Part shown: in pieces, positions 1 to 10,324 of the stretch
How positions within the stretch are numbered: position 1 is the stretch's first letter
Layout of the letters: each line of letters begins with the position of its first letter
Assembly: GCA_009746045.1 (NCBI GenBank)
Contig: RPFO01000026.1
Coordinates: 3,040,676 to 3,104,675 of the forward strand
DNA length: 64,000 bases
Direction of reading: 5' to 3'
Source: Mesostigma viride
Taxonomy: Eukaryota > Streptophyta > Mesostigmatophyceae > Mesostigmatales > Mesostigmataceae
Program-made: the position numbers and the translations under genes
The notes under the pieces: model-generated
The model's database searches: none
What the model saw: only the letters and a program-made list of their open reading frames with translations
What the model was told of the DNA's origin: nothing

Positions 1-1178
1 CCCCCCACATTCATTTATTCATGCCAGCAACCCCCCACATGCATGTATACGTAGCAGCACCCCCCCACATTTAATAATTCATGCCAGCAACCCCCCACAT
101 TCATTTATTCATGCCAGCGACCCCCCACATGCATGTATACGTAGCAGCACCCCCCACATTTATTTATTCATGCCAGCACCCCCCAACATTTATTTATACG
201 TAGCAGCACCCCCCCACATTTATTTATTCATGCCAGCAACCCCCACATGCATGTATACGTAGCAGCACCCCCCCACATTTATTTATTCATGCCAGCAACC
301 CCCCACATTCATTTATTCATGCCAGCAACCCCCCACATGCATGTATACGTAGCAGCACCCCCCACATTTAATTATTCATGCCAGCACCCCCCCACATTCA
401 TTTATTCATGCCAGCAACCCCCCACATGCATTTATACGTAGCAGCACCCCCCCACATTTAATTATTCATGCCAGCACCCCCCCACATTTATTTATTCATG
501 CCAGCAACCCCCCACATGCATTCATACGTAGCAGCACCCCCCACATTTAATAATTCATGCCAGCAACCCCCCACATTCATTTATTCATGCCAGCAACCCC
601 CCACATGCATTTATACGTAGCAGCACCCCCCCACATTTATTTATTCATGCCAGCACCCCCCCACATTTAGTTATTCAGGCCAGCATCCCCCCACATTCAT
701 TTATTCATGCCAGCAACCCCCCACATGCATGTATACGTAGCAGCACCCCCCCACATTCATTTATTCATGCCAGCAACCCCCCACATTCATTTATTCATGC
801 CAGCGACCCCCCACATGCATGTATACGTAGCAGCACCCCCCCACATTTATTTATTCATGCCAGCAACCCCCCACATTCATTTATTCATGCCAGCGACCCC
901 CCACATGCATGTATACGTAGCAGCACCCCCCCACATTTAGTTATTCATGCCAGCAACCCCCCACATTAAATTATTCATGCCATCACCCCCCCCACATTTA
1001 TTATTCATGCCAGCACCCACACCACATGTATTGATACGTAGCAGCACCCCCCCACATTTATTACTCATGCCATCACCCCCCCCCACATGCATTTATACGT
1101 AGCAGCACCCCCCCACATGTATTCATTCATGACAGCACCCCCCACATTTAGTTATTCAGGCCAGCATCCCCCCACATG
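1..1178. repeat. 30-bp minisatellite with a 90-bp higher-order unit
   Basis: About 39 tandem units of roughly 29-30 bp, each starting with a run of C then ACAT. There are two main types. Type A ends TTATTCATGCCAGCAA, with sub-variants ATTCATTT and ATTTATTT. Type B reads ACATGCATGTATACGTAGCA. Over much of the array they alternate A-A-B, giving a 90-bp higher-order period. Type B contains three overlapping palindromes: ACATGCATGT, GTATAC and TACGTA. A hybrid unit near 181-209 joins an A-type front to a B-type back, as expected from unequal exchange. The last units (about 960-1178) are more diverged. Short open frames here are only the repeat translated. Confidence 0.95.
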
Positions 1179-2590
1179 TAAACGCCGTTTTGATAGAACA
1201 ATTTTAGTCAGCCTACCATCCACGTTGCGGCAAAAGATCACCTTTTTGTGTGTTTCGGCAAAATGAAGATTTCTTGCAAACTATCATTATGCAGGCAGGT
1301 AGCAACGTCCGATGTTATAATCCGGCAGGTAGCATGCAAACAGCGAAACGATATGAAGGGGGAAAAAAGCATCAAACAGGAGCACCGATTAGAAACGCGG
1401 CAAATGCAGTATGTGCACATCTACACCTATAACCTCACCAGACCAAAGGCATAGCAAACATGGAAAGGGTGACCCAAGTGAAAGCCTAGCACCACCATGA
1501 TCGACATGTGCGAGACCAAGAAACGCTCCATGGCAACTAGACTAAAGGGATGGATGCCAGATGTGGATTAGGATCGGCTTAGCTGACTCTACCGAGATGT
1601 CTGCAGGGTTTAGCTAGCAACAAAAAGAAGGAAGCCAGACAGATTTATCACTCTTGCTGCAACATAAAGAGTTTCTTGCGATGGCAACAAAGACATAGTC
1701 GTCGCCCAGCTGGCTAACTGTGTCGTCGGCTTGGATGCGCTGTTTAGTTGCCGTTTTTGATATAGAACAAATTTTGTCAGCCTACCATCCACGATGCGGC
1801 AAAAGCTCACCTTTTTTCTTTATGCGGAAGACCGATTTCCTTTCGTTATGCAGGGGTATCGTTATGCAGGTATTGTTATGCAGGTATCGTTATGCAGGTA
1901 TCGTCATGCAGGTGGCAGCTTACCCTCTTTCAGCTATGGGGTCTCTCTGCGGCTGCGCTTCTTTTTCGATGGGCAATGGGACGGTCGCAATTCGCAAACC
2001 GGACGCGGCGTCACAGGGCTGAACGGTATTGAAAAAATTGGAAACGTGGCATCCTCGTTCCTCCCCACGGAACTGAAAACTGGAAGCGCGGCGCTGGTGC
2101 AAAGGCTCGATCCCATTTTTTGGACACCAAGCTAGCGGATTGGACGACATCCAATATGCCGTCACCCGTGCTTGTGGCCGCAGGTATAAAAAGAGACGAC
2201 CTCCAGCCAATTTACCCCGGAACATTCGGATGTTTGGTTGACATCGTTACCATGCAGAAATGTACAATGAGGTTCTGGGTTCGATTCCTGGTGTGGTCAT
2301 GGTAATAAATTTTTTCCTGCACATCTACTGAAATCAGTCATAGCACCAAACGGTCACGCTGCAGCGAGACGCTATAGCCCTGGAGGCCGCTGATAAACCT
2401 GCCATCCGGTATGTCTTACTATTATAGATTGCCGAACTATAAAATAATAATACTGTATACCACTTTTTCTTGTAAATGATTTCCTAAATAATGATTCTAT
2501 ATACTTTAACATACCATATTATTAAAGTATGTGGAAATTAATCCATGCTATTCACAATATATTATAAAATCTTTTGCAAAATGTATTAGT
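1179..2590. other. non-coding stretch with diverged direct repeats
   Basis: No convincing gene. A block of about 65 bp around 1187-1253 (ending in a CAGCCTACCATCCACG motif and a GCGGCAAAAG motif) recurs in diverged form at about 1750-1820. Half-matches to the CTGCAG-centred palindrome family found around the downstream gene lie near 1939 and 2359. The segment near 2271-2300 contains a GGTTCGATTCC box-B-like sequence, but no foldable tRNA around it. From about 2430 the sequence becomes AT-rich and runs into the (TA)n target of the first LINE copy. Confidence 0.6.
1843..1913 (+). repeat. 14-bp tandem repeat
   Basis: Five consecutive units of TCGTTATGCAGGTA with small changes. A similar single unit lies near 1288. 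The array lies directly after the second copy of the 65-bp direct repeat. Confidence 0.8.
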
Positions 2591-2606
2591 ATATATATTT
2601 TCTGAT

Positions 2607-4439
2607 GTGTGCTACGGCCAGCCCGGCCAACTGGTTCACATCATGGAGGACGGCACTCGCGGCGGCCTGCTGTCGCGGTCGGGCACCCAGCAAGGGGACC
2701 CCCTGGGACCCCTGTACTTTGCCGCCCCCCTCCAGGGTTGCCTCCAAGCGGTCCATGCTGCCCACCCGGCGGTCGCTATTCAGGCCTACTTGGATGATAT
2801 CTACCTTCTGGGCCCTGTGCCGGACACCACCGCGGCTCTGCTGGCACTGCAGACCGCGGTGGCCGACATCAACCTCCAGTTGACCCTTGCCAAGTGCGCG
2901 GTGTACTCGCCCCAAGGTGATTGCTCCGGCTTTCCGCCCCAGCTCTTGGGCCGGGACGAGCGCCTCCATGGGTTGGATGTCCTCGGCGTTCCGGTTGGCG
3001 ACCCCGCGTTTGTCATCGATGCTCTGCGGGCCGCCCTCGAGGCACGCACTGAGGTACTGCCCTTGATTGCGCGCCTTCATGATTCGCAGACCAAGGGTCT
3101 GCTTCTGTGGTTTTGCGCTCACCCTCGCGTCGTTCACTGGCTCCGGGGCGCTCTTCCGTCTCAGGTCCGGCTGGCCGCCGAGGGCCACGACGAACGCATC
3201 CAGTCGGCCTTGGCGCAGCTGGTCCCGGGCCCCGACCTCCCGCCACATGCTATTCGCATTGCCTCCCTGCCTGCACGGATGGGTGGCTGCGGTCTGACTC
3301 GTGCCGCCCGGCTGGCCCCAGCAGCCTTTTTGGGCTCCGTCGCTCAGTCGTGGGCGGAAAGCTGCCGGCTCCTGCCCCTTTTGGCAACGGCAGCGCCTGA
3401 CCTCCTGGACCCCAGCAGCCCTTTGCCCTTCGTCACCGCCATCCAGGAGGCCTATGCTGAGATCCAGCAGGCCTGTTCTCCCGTCCGTGCCGCTCAGGCG
3501 GTACAGCGCCACCTCCCTCGCGGCACTCCCTCGGTCGCCTCCGTTCAATCTCCCGCCGCATTCCCTGCTCGCGTCATCGATAAACACCAGAAAACCTACG
3601 CGGGTATTCTGCACACGGCTGATTGGATTGCTCTTTTCGCGGACCTCAACACCCAGGGACGTGCGTGGCTGTTCTCGCTTTCCTTGCGGAGTGTGGGCTC
3701 GGCGTACCTTCGTGCTCTTCCCATGGCCCCCCCATTCGCCTTGGCTCCCAGCCACTACTCGGTGGCGCTCCGGCACCAGCTATTTGCCCCGCAGCCTCTT
3801 GTTCCGGCCGGGCGGCCTTGTGGTAGCTGTGGGCAGCCGCTGGATCCCACGGGGACTCACTACCTTGCCTGCATGGGGGGCCAACAGAATCAGAATTGGT
3901 ATTTGTATTTGCACACTGTCCTCCTGACGGTGGTGCTCGCCATGATTCGGTCGGTTTTCCCCCACGCGAACATCCGGTCCGAGGATGCGGATGGCGCTGC
4001 CTTCTATTCCCCCAACCACCGGCCTGACATCGTGGTGCTGGACTTTGAGGGGGGTGGCCGGCATCTGCTTATTGACGTTTCGGTGGCGCGGCCCTTGGCT
4101 CTTAGCCACGTGGCTGGGGCCTCCCTCACGGCAGGTTACACGGCGGACCGGGCGGAGCGGGCCAAGCTCCTGGCCTACGGCGACGTCGGGCACCATCGTG
4201 TGGTGCCCTTTGTCCTGGAGGAGTTTGGGGCCATGGGGCCCCTGACCTCCGCCTTCTTCAAGGAGTGTTGCCGGCTCCGGGAGGACCGGCTGGACCTGGA
4301 GGGCCAGCGGGCCCCATGGTCGGCGCGGACCTGGACGTCATATTGGCGTCAGCGCTTGTCGGTGGCGCTGACTCGGGCCATGGCTGACATCATGCTCCGC
4401 CGTACGCGGGCTGATTTTGCGGTGCAGCAGGGCTATTAG
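2607..4439 (+). pseudogene. LINE ORF2 C-terminal part (RT, CCHC finger, restriction-like endonuclease)
   Basis: One open frame of about 610 codons that enters from flanking DNA and has no start of its own. It holds RT motif B (GTQQGDPLGP) and motif C (AYLDD), but motif A is missing because of the 5' truncation. About 400 residues later there is a Cys/His finger (CGSC then THYLAC). Next comes RPD followed about 15 residues later by LLIDVSV, the PD-(D/E)XK pattern of the restriction-like endonuclease in R2/Dong-group LINEs. The frame is open to the stop at 4437-4439, better preserved than copy 2, but without the N-terminal RT half it cannot be active. The opposite-strand open frames are shadows. 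Confidence 0.88.
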
Positions 4440-4572
4440 GTTCCTCCCGTTAGGCGTTTCCATTGGTCTTATCGTAGTATAGAGCTTTGACATGGCTCTG
4501 TCTATAGGTTTATAGCTGGGCGTTTGCTTTGGTTTGAGTGATTTCACTCTGCTGTAAGTAATTATATTTTTA
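2607..4572 (+). mobile_element. RLE-type non-LTR retrotransposon, 5'-truncated copy 1
   Basis: The sequence is nearly identical to 11442-13405 and begins abruptly inside the RT domain, the usual 5' truncation of a LINE. A 16-bp sequence, ATATATATTTTCTGAT, occurs on both sides (2591-2606 and 4573-4588) and is the target-site duplication. The element ends in a short 3' UTR and an AT-rich tail without a long poly(A). Near identity to copy 2 indicates recent insertion. Confidence 0.9.
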
Positions 4573-4991
4573 ATATATATTTTCTGATAAACAATTTTAT
4601 CAATGCTACTGTGTTATTTTTGTTATTCCGCCATGCAGGTATCTGAGTGTTCTGGGAGAACTAATAAGAGAATGAGCCGCGAAGGTGAGGAAAACCTGAA
4701 ATCTTTTCGTCCTTATTGGGGTCTCTCTGCAGCTAGACCATTTATAACCACAAGCAATAGCTTAAATTCAAGGGTCTCGCTGCAGCTAGACCCTCTTTAT
4801 GGTTGCTATAAAATTAATGAATCAGAAGTCTGTGATTTAACAATCGCACGCCGCAATGAAGGGTCTAGCTGCAGCGAGACCCCAATCTTGGTCGGGGTAT
4901 GCTAAGTTCACCACATCAGGTAATCTTTTCGTCTAACGGAAAAAGCCCCTCTAAGGGTCTAGCTGCAGCTAGACCCCAATCGTGGTAAAAA
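4573..4991. other. upstream region of the DDE-like gene
   Basis: After the right LINE target duplication this 400-bp stretch holds no gene. It contains four close copies of the CTGCAG-centred palindrome, annotated separately, spaced about 54, 89 and 94 bp apart. They may mark the promoter or 5' leader of the gene that starts at or after 4992. No clear TATA box was seen. Confidence 0.5.
4718..4976. repeat. cluster of four CTGCAG-centred palindromes
   Basis: Copies at about 4718-4740, 4772-4793, 4861-4882 and 4955-4976. The most symmetric one (4955-4976) is a perfect 22-bp palindrome with core GTCTAGCTGCAGCTAGAC and GG/CC ends. The others replace one arm with GTCTCTCTGCAG or GTCTCGCTGCAG. Both orientations occur. 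Related copies lie at about 6615, 7563-7903, 8731 and 9437, all outside exons. Confidence 0.85.
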
Positions 4992-7900
4992 ATGATACAC
5001 TTTCGAACTTTGTCTGTAATTGTCGCTTTTCCCAACGATACTCGATTTGCATGGATTTCGTTATGCCGGTCGTCATGGCATGCAGCACGCGAACGGGTGG
5101 GAGTTTTCGCCCTTGCGTCCGGTCGTCCAGGATTCAGTGCAATTAAGTTGAACACCGGGACGAAGCAGCCAACTGGCGCAAAAAGGGTTTTCGGAGATGA
5201 GAACCAGAATCCAGCGCAGCCTGAAGCCAAGGAAGTCAAGCGGCCGGGAGAATACAAGAAATCAAAGAGGGTTATTGGGGAATATTTCGCTGACCAGGCG
5301 TTTGAAGCGGCTCAGGCGATGACAAAACCCGAGGGGCGGGGGCCGGCTTTCGACCAGATGATTGCTGGCTTTAACTCTAGGGCCGCTGAACTAGGTCACG
5401 GGCTGTATCATGAGGAGGCGAAAAAGCTTTACAATCAGGAGCGGATGGCAGAACTGAACAGGTTCTGGGTGGCTCGGATTAACGGCTTTTTTGATGGTCT
5501 GACCAAAAGCGACGCAGACAGAGACGTCAGGATGGTGCTGATGTCCACGCTTTACTGTGGTGACGACTTGGAGAAGGAGTTTTCGGCCGCGGAGTTGGAG
5601 AACCTGACGGGGATGGACGCCAAGAAGATTCGCGGAATTCGCGCGATTCGAAGGCAGCAGAAGTTGGACTACCTCAGACACGCGCAGGCTCGCAAGGGGC
5701 GCCCTTTGCCGCAATTCGTGATTGACGCGATAGTGGACGCGTGGATGCACGATGATGAGTCGCGCGCCTCCTCCCAGATGAAGGATGTCAAGCGCACTTA
5801 CAGCAGGGAGGGTCGTGGCAATCGCGGGGTGCTCGTCGCCGTTGAGGGAGCGCGCTATTACATGACCTCCAAGGAGGACATGTACAATCACTTTCTCGAA
5901 AAGCATGCGTACTGGAACAAAAGGAGTGACCAGTATGATAAGGACGTGGGCATTCACGTGGGCTACACGACCTTCTGCAAATACGCGCCCGATTGCATCA
6001 AGGGCAAGTGGAAGGAGAGGAACCTGTGCGCGTGTGAGAAGCACGTCACCATGCAGTCGGCCATGGGGGCGTGGACCAAGCACTGCAATGCGAACCACGG
6101 CAAGAACTGCAAGTGTGGCGCGGAGTGTGCGGGATGCTCCAAGTACAGAGCCGGACGGTACTTGCGGAATGTGGAAAGCCATTCACTCGACGGACTGGAT
6201 CAAGCACTTTCACTGCCCGGTGTCCGCCGAGACTGACGGCAGGGATAACGGGCTGCGTGAAGGGGGCGGAATGGGCGGGGGGATGGAAGAGGGGGAGGGG
6301 GAAGATGAATGGCGGGGACGGGACCTGGAAGACCTCGACATTTCTGAGAGGCTGGTGGAGGACGAAGATGGGGTGCCGAGGACGGAGAGGGTTCACCGCA
6401 TACTGAAGATGGCGTGTGTGGAGGGGTTCTGTCCTGAGGAATCATGCGGCATCCATAATAACTGGGTGCAGTGTGATCGGGACAAGAATTCCACGGAGAT
6501 TCTGAATTGGTTCAAGTTCGAGATGGTGGAGCAGACTGTGACCCGAGGGGTGAGGGTGAGTAGGTTTCGATTTTATTTCTCCGTTAAAATGTTGTTGACT
6601 TTTTTTTTTTGTGACCTATAGCTGCAGCGAGACCCTTTGTGAGTTGCAGTTATCTGATCGAAATGCGATTTTATTGCAAATCGAAACTGTCTGCGGACCT
6701 TTGCGAAACAGGGCGAGACCGATGGCAGGGCGGCGAAGAAGGTGAAGCGGCCCGAGCAAGTCCAAATGAGGTCCACCCCAGCTGAGCTGCGGGACGAGAT
6801 TCTTAAGAGGTGGGACAAGTTCACCGTGCACTGCTTTACGGCCTGGTCGCAGGCGGATACAATCAAGGATCGGGAGAAGAATCTGAGAGAGGGGGACGTG
6901 CTCGTGCACGGCGACTGGGCCGAGAACTACGAGAACAGCAGCTACGTCCAACTGCAGTCGCAGTACTTCCACAAGCGCAGCCACATCCTGATGCCCATGA
7001 TCGTGCGTTATCGGCTCAACGGCGAGCTGGAAAAGCGCGTCTTCTTTTTCCTGGGGGATTCCAGTATCAAGCGGGGCGAGCGCGCACTCGTATACGCTCT
7101 TCGCAAGATTCTGGAAACCCTGCGGGTAGAAGTAGGGGTAGAGGTGCGAAACCTGTACATGTGCTCGGACAACTGCGCGGTGCAGTTTAAGTCCAGGTAC
7201 GTGATTAACCAGATTAACGGTCTGCTCATGGGGGATCCCGACCTGCAGGCCTTTGAGTTCCACTACATGGGGGAGCAGCATGGGAAGGGGGAGGTGGATG
7301 GTCAAGGAGCGAAGTGCAAGTGCGTCTTGAGGGAAATGCAGAGGATTCCCGAAAACCAGCACATACTTGAGACCCACCAGCTAGTCGCCTACTTGAACCA
7401 GAACTGGCAGGGCGGCAAGACATCGAGCAGGGAGTCGGCCCGCGCGCGGGCCGAGAACGTCACTCGCCACTTCTTCCTTTTACCCCCGGTACGGAATTTT
7501 GTGTTATTTCAGGTTTTAAGACGTCAACTGCCGCTGTTCTATAAAAATTCAAACCCAATAAAGGTATCTCTGCAGAGAGACCCTATATACTGTCCATGGG
7601 TTGCTTTTCTTTTAGGTATGAAATTTCGCTTGTTCTATCGGTATGAAGGGGTCTCTCTGCAGCTATACCCTGTGTCGAATTTCGATCACTTGATATCTTG
7701 TCGTACGTTGTTATTATGATTCGAATGGGGTCTCTCTGCAGCTATACCCTGTGTCGAATTTCGATCACTTGATATCTTGTCGTACGTTGTTATTATGATT
7801 CGAATGGGGTCTCTCTGCAGCTATACCCTGTGTCGAATTTTGATCACTTGATGTCTTGTCGTTAATTTTTTTTTTTGTAAGGGGTCTCTCTGCAGCTATA

Positions 7901-8721
7901 CCCTGTTTTATTGGTTTTTGGTCAATTTTGCTAACTTGAACGGTATTCTTTTTGTCCTAACTATTTGATGACAGGACGTCGAGTCCGGCCGACGCGCGGA
8001 GGTTGAGGAGGTGCCTGGCATCAAGAAGGCGCATTGGTGGCGACTGGACAAGTCCGACCCTGGCCTTTTGATGATTAGGCGCTATTCCTGCTACTGTCCG
8101 CCCTGTTTGGCTGGGCGGTTTGAGGGATGTCTAAGCGAGTGGTCGTTTATCATCGAGTTCAATGATGCAGGAAGCTCGATGAAAACTGTCCGTTTGCTGC
8201 CACCGAGCCAGCCCAACCCTCCGGTTCGCATGGTGACGCGGGGGGAGCAGCTGAAGGACAAGCGGGAGGCGATGGGCCGGCAGATGAGACTCCACGACTA
8301 TGTGGCAGTTCCATCGGACAAGGACACGGATCACGATCCCATCCACCCGTTCTGGTTGGCTGAGGTTGTAAGCGAAGCCGGGCCGATCGTGTTAGACGAG
8401 AACTTCGAGAGGTGGGTCGAGGGCCGGAACGGACGGGAGAAGGAGCTGTTCCTCGCCGGGAACGGCATTCTTCCCGTTCGGATTTGGAAGCGGGATAAGC
8501 ATGACCCCCCGCATTTCACGCTCAACGTTGAGGATTGGCCACCGTCACGCCAGCCCGAGCTTGTGAATTGCTATCTCTGCGTCGCTCCGGCTCTCCGGCT
8601 AGAAGCACGCGTGCGCAGCGACGGAATGTGTGCCGACATCAGGATGAGCAAGGAGCTCGACAAGTGGCTTACTACGCTGGTGATCAAGGATGAAGCCCCG
8701 GAGGGGCCGGCACCGACTTAA
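4992..8721 (+). CDS. three-exon gene for an uncharacterised DDE/RNase-H-like (transposase-like) protein
   Basis: Exons: about 4992-6555, 6712-7488 and 7975-8721. Both introns have GT-AG ends and lengths divisible by three. Exon 1 encodes a basic helical region, then a Cys/His-rich stretch (CACEKH, CKCGAECAGC). Exon 2 has GDWAENY (Asp codon at 6912), MCSDNCAVQFK (Asp codon at 7168) and HGKGEVDGQGA (His codon at 7279), spaced like three acidic sites of an RNase-H-fold DDE enzyme. Exon 3 starts with a CYCPPC cluster. I recall the same order (Cys/His domain, DFAENY, SD, HGKG-DG-G, C-x-C) in uncharacterised animal proteins, but cannot verify it here. The reading frame changes by one base near 6150-6180, so this copy has an indel there or is broken. 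The true start may lie upstream or downstream of 4992. Confidence 0.6.
6556..6711 (+). other. intron 1 of the DDE-like gene
   Basis: GTGAGT donor at 6556 and a CGAAACAG acceptor ending at 6711; 156 bp, a multiple of three. It contains a T-run and one palindrome copy at about 6615-6635. An alternative GTGAGG donor six bases upstream also keeps the frame. Both flanking frames are open and sit in the same register. Confidence 0.7.
7489..7974 (+). other. intron 2 of the DDE-like gene, loaded with palindromes
   Basis: GTACGG donor at 7489 and a GATGACAG acceptor ending at 7974; 486 bp, a multiple of three, splitting the frame between codons. It contains five palindrome copies. The frame is closed by a TGA at about 7717, so the intron must be removed for exon 3 to be read. 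Confidence 0.72.
7563..7903. repeat. five palindromes, three in a 79-bp tandem repeat
   Basis: Copies of the GGTCTCTCTGCAGCTATACC-type sequence begin at about 7563, 7648, 7727, 7806 and 7881. The 7648, 7727 and 7806 copies lie in a 79-bp tandem repeat that also carries GATCACTTGATATCTTGTCG. The repeat lies wholly inside intron 2. Confidence 0.85.
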
Positions 8722-9006
8722 ACTAGAAATTGGGGTCTCGCTGCGGGTAGACGACGCCCTAGTTTCGGCTCGTATTATCTATATTGTGGGGCTTCAGTAG
8801 GCTGTTAAAAGGTGCCCGCATATATTGTTTATATTTTTCGAGATCTTTCTGTGGTCAAGTTTAAGCGTAGTTGATAATTTTTTGCGGCCTTCAATTAACA
8901 GTTATTTTTTACTGCAACATAATTTTATGCTGTATATTTAAATAATGATAAGGATTTCGATATTTTTTTGCACAATCTATTCGACATTTGTTTCTGCATG
9001 TCGAGA
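8722..9006. other. 3' flank of the DDE-like gene
   Basis: One degenerate palindrome copy directly after the stop (about 8731-8750), then AT-rich DNA with no open frame. No clear polyadenylation signal could be chosen. Confidence 0.5.
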
Positions 9007-9219
9007 ATTTATTGCTCCACCCCCCAAAAAAAATCGTTCCGGAACTGTTCGAAGCGAATAGCACTGACAGGATTCGAACCCGGGTCCACATTAATGTTCG
9101 GAGTGAGGTAGGCCAGCCATCATGTTCCGCACTCAAATCTGGCTCGGGTCCGATCCCTTCCATTGCTCTTCGCTTCGAACAGCTCCGGAACAAGTTTTTG
9201 TGGGGTTGGAGCAATAAAT
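9007..9219. mobile_element. 213-bp TIR element (MITE) with a tRNA-like core
   Basis: Inverted arms of about 52 bp: 9007-9060 (ATTTATTGCTCCA through TTCGAAGCGAA) and 9168-9219 in inverse. Both contain the GTTCCGGA(A/G)C motif. The centre, read on the minus strand, has a TGGCTGGCCTACC box-A-like motif and a perfect box B (GGTTCGAATCC, about 9070-9080) roughly 40 bp apart. That resembles a Pol III internal promoter of tRNA origin. There is no room for a transposase. No confident target duplication was found. Confidence 0.75.
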
Positions 9220-9337
9220 ACTTATTTGCCGGGCGCAGTTGTCATTCCGCCTAGTACAATTGCGTCACTAGTACAATTTTTGTCTGGGTACGGTACGAAC
9301 CAATAACGCAATATTTAGTATCTAATCGCCGCTGCTC

Positions 9338-9976
9338 TTGCTGAATTTTATCCGGAAGCTGAAAAAGGTGTCCGGTGAAGCGAATACTAGTGACTGGTGG
9401 TCGTGCCCTTCCATTACTCCTTATCGACAAATTTTGGGTTCTACCTGCAGTTATAACCCTTGCGCGTCTGGCTGTCGGGGTCACCAATTTCCTGTCGATT
9501 GCAAGCAGCCAAGCTTGCCGAAATTTAACACTGTCACAAATGGAGCAGAGCATATTTTCGGTTCTCAGCATACCTATGTGATGGTCGACAAAAATGAGCA
9601 CGCTGCAAACATCAGAATTGATGTAGAGTTGCTCGGACCTTCTGCACAGTGGGGTGCAGGTGTCATTGCGTTCGGCAATGGCATGATCGATCTGGTGCCA
9701 CCCGATTCAGATTTGAACCCTGCTTACCAATGCGTGCCTGACAATCAGGCGAGAGTGGTGGTGGAGAGCACGGAAATTCCGGGCTCTCCCAATGTATCAA
9801 TGATGCGCCTGAGGGCTGAGGCCCAGCAGGAGTTCCTGGCTGCTGCGGAGAACGGCGGGGCCAAGTGGAACACCAAAATGTATACAGGCGAGCCTCCCAA
9901 CTACAGGGGAGACCTGTACCAGGGAGTGTACTCCTTCGGCGATTTTGACATCGACGGATGGGGCACCTTTTTCTAG
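9338..9976 (+). CDS. unidentified protein or exon
   Basis: An open frame of 212 codons ending in a TAG. The first in-frame ATG is at 9581, which would leave about 131 residues. The part from about 9510 on looks like real protein (balanced composition, no repeats), with an acidic-aromatic end GDFDIDGWGTFF. I recognise no family. The 5' part overlaps a diverged copy of the palindrome family (about 9437-9459), so the real exon may begin after it, near the AAGCAGCC at about 9505. It lies 1.25 kb downstream of the DDE-like gene on the same strand and may or may not belong to it. Confidence 0.4.
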   Translation: MLNFIRKLKKVSGEANTSDWWSCPSITPYRQILGSTCSYNPCASGCRGHQFPVDCKQPSLPKFNTVTNGAEHIFGSQHTYVMVDKNEHAANIRIDVELLGPSAQWGAGVIAFGNGMIDLVPPDSDLNPAYQCVPDNQARVVVESTEIPGSPNVSMMRLRAEAQQEFLAAAENGGAKWNTKMYTGEPPNYRGDLYQGVYSFGDFDIDGWGTFF

Positions 9977-10078
9977 GCGCAATGCCTAAGTTGTCAAATA
10001 CTCGACAATGTCGACTTTATGTGCACATATTTATATTCATGGAGAATGATAAAATTACGGACATGTGCACATATATAT

Positions 10079-10309
10079 TTTAAAAATATAATTACTTACA
10101 GCAGAGTGAAATCACTCAAACCAAAGCAAACGCCCAGCTATAAACCTATATACAGAGCCATGTCAAAGCTCTATACTACCATAAGACCAATGGAAACGCC
10201 TAACGGGAGGAACCTAATAGCCCTGCTGCACCGCAAAATCAGCCCGCGTACGGCGGAGCATGATGTCAGCCATGGCCCGAGTCAGCGCCACCGACAAGCG
10301 CTGACGCCA
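10079..10309 (-). mobile_element. LINE 3'-end fragment, inverted
   Basis: Reverse complement of the last 230 bp or so of the RLE-type LINE: the 3' UTR and the final 20-30 codons of its ORF. It is severely 5'-truncated. ACATATATAT on both sides (10069-10078 and 10310-10319) fits a target duplication. It lies head-to-head with LINE copy 2, whose own duplication starts inside the same (TA)n run. Confidence 0.85.
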
Positions 10310-10324
10310 ACATATATATACTGA

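Noticed and set aside
1-1178. CRISPR-like array
   Set aside because: Repeats are directly tandem with no unique spacers, and the surroundings are eukaryotic.
2250-2310. tRNA gene
   Set aside because: Only a T-arm-like GGTTCGATTCC is present; acceptor and D-arm stems do not pair.
2586-3776. Long minus-strand ORF opposite LINE copy 1 (and 11471-12610 in copy 2)
   Set aside because: GC-rich shadow of the RT-endonuclease frame; no domain and no independent signal.
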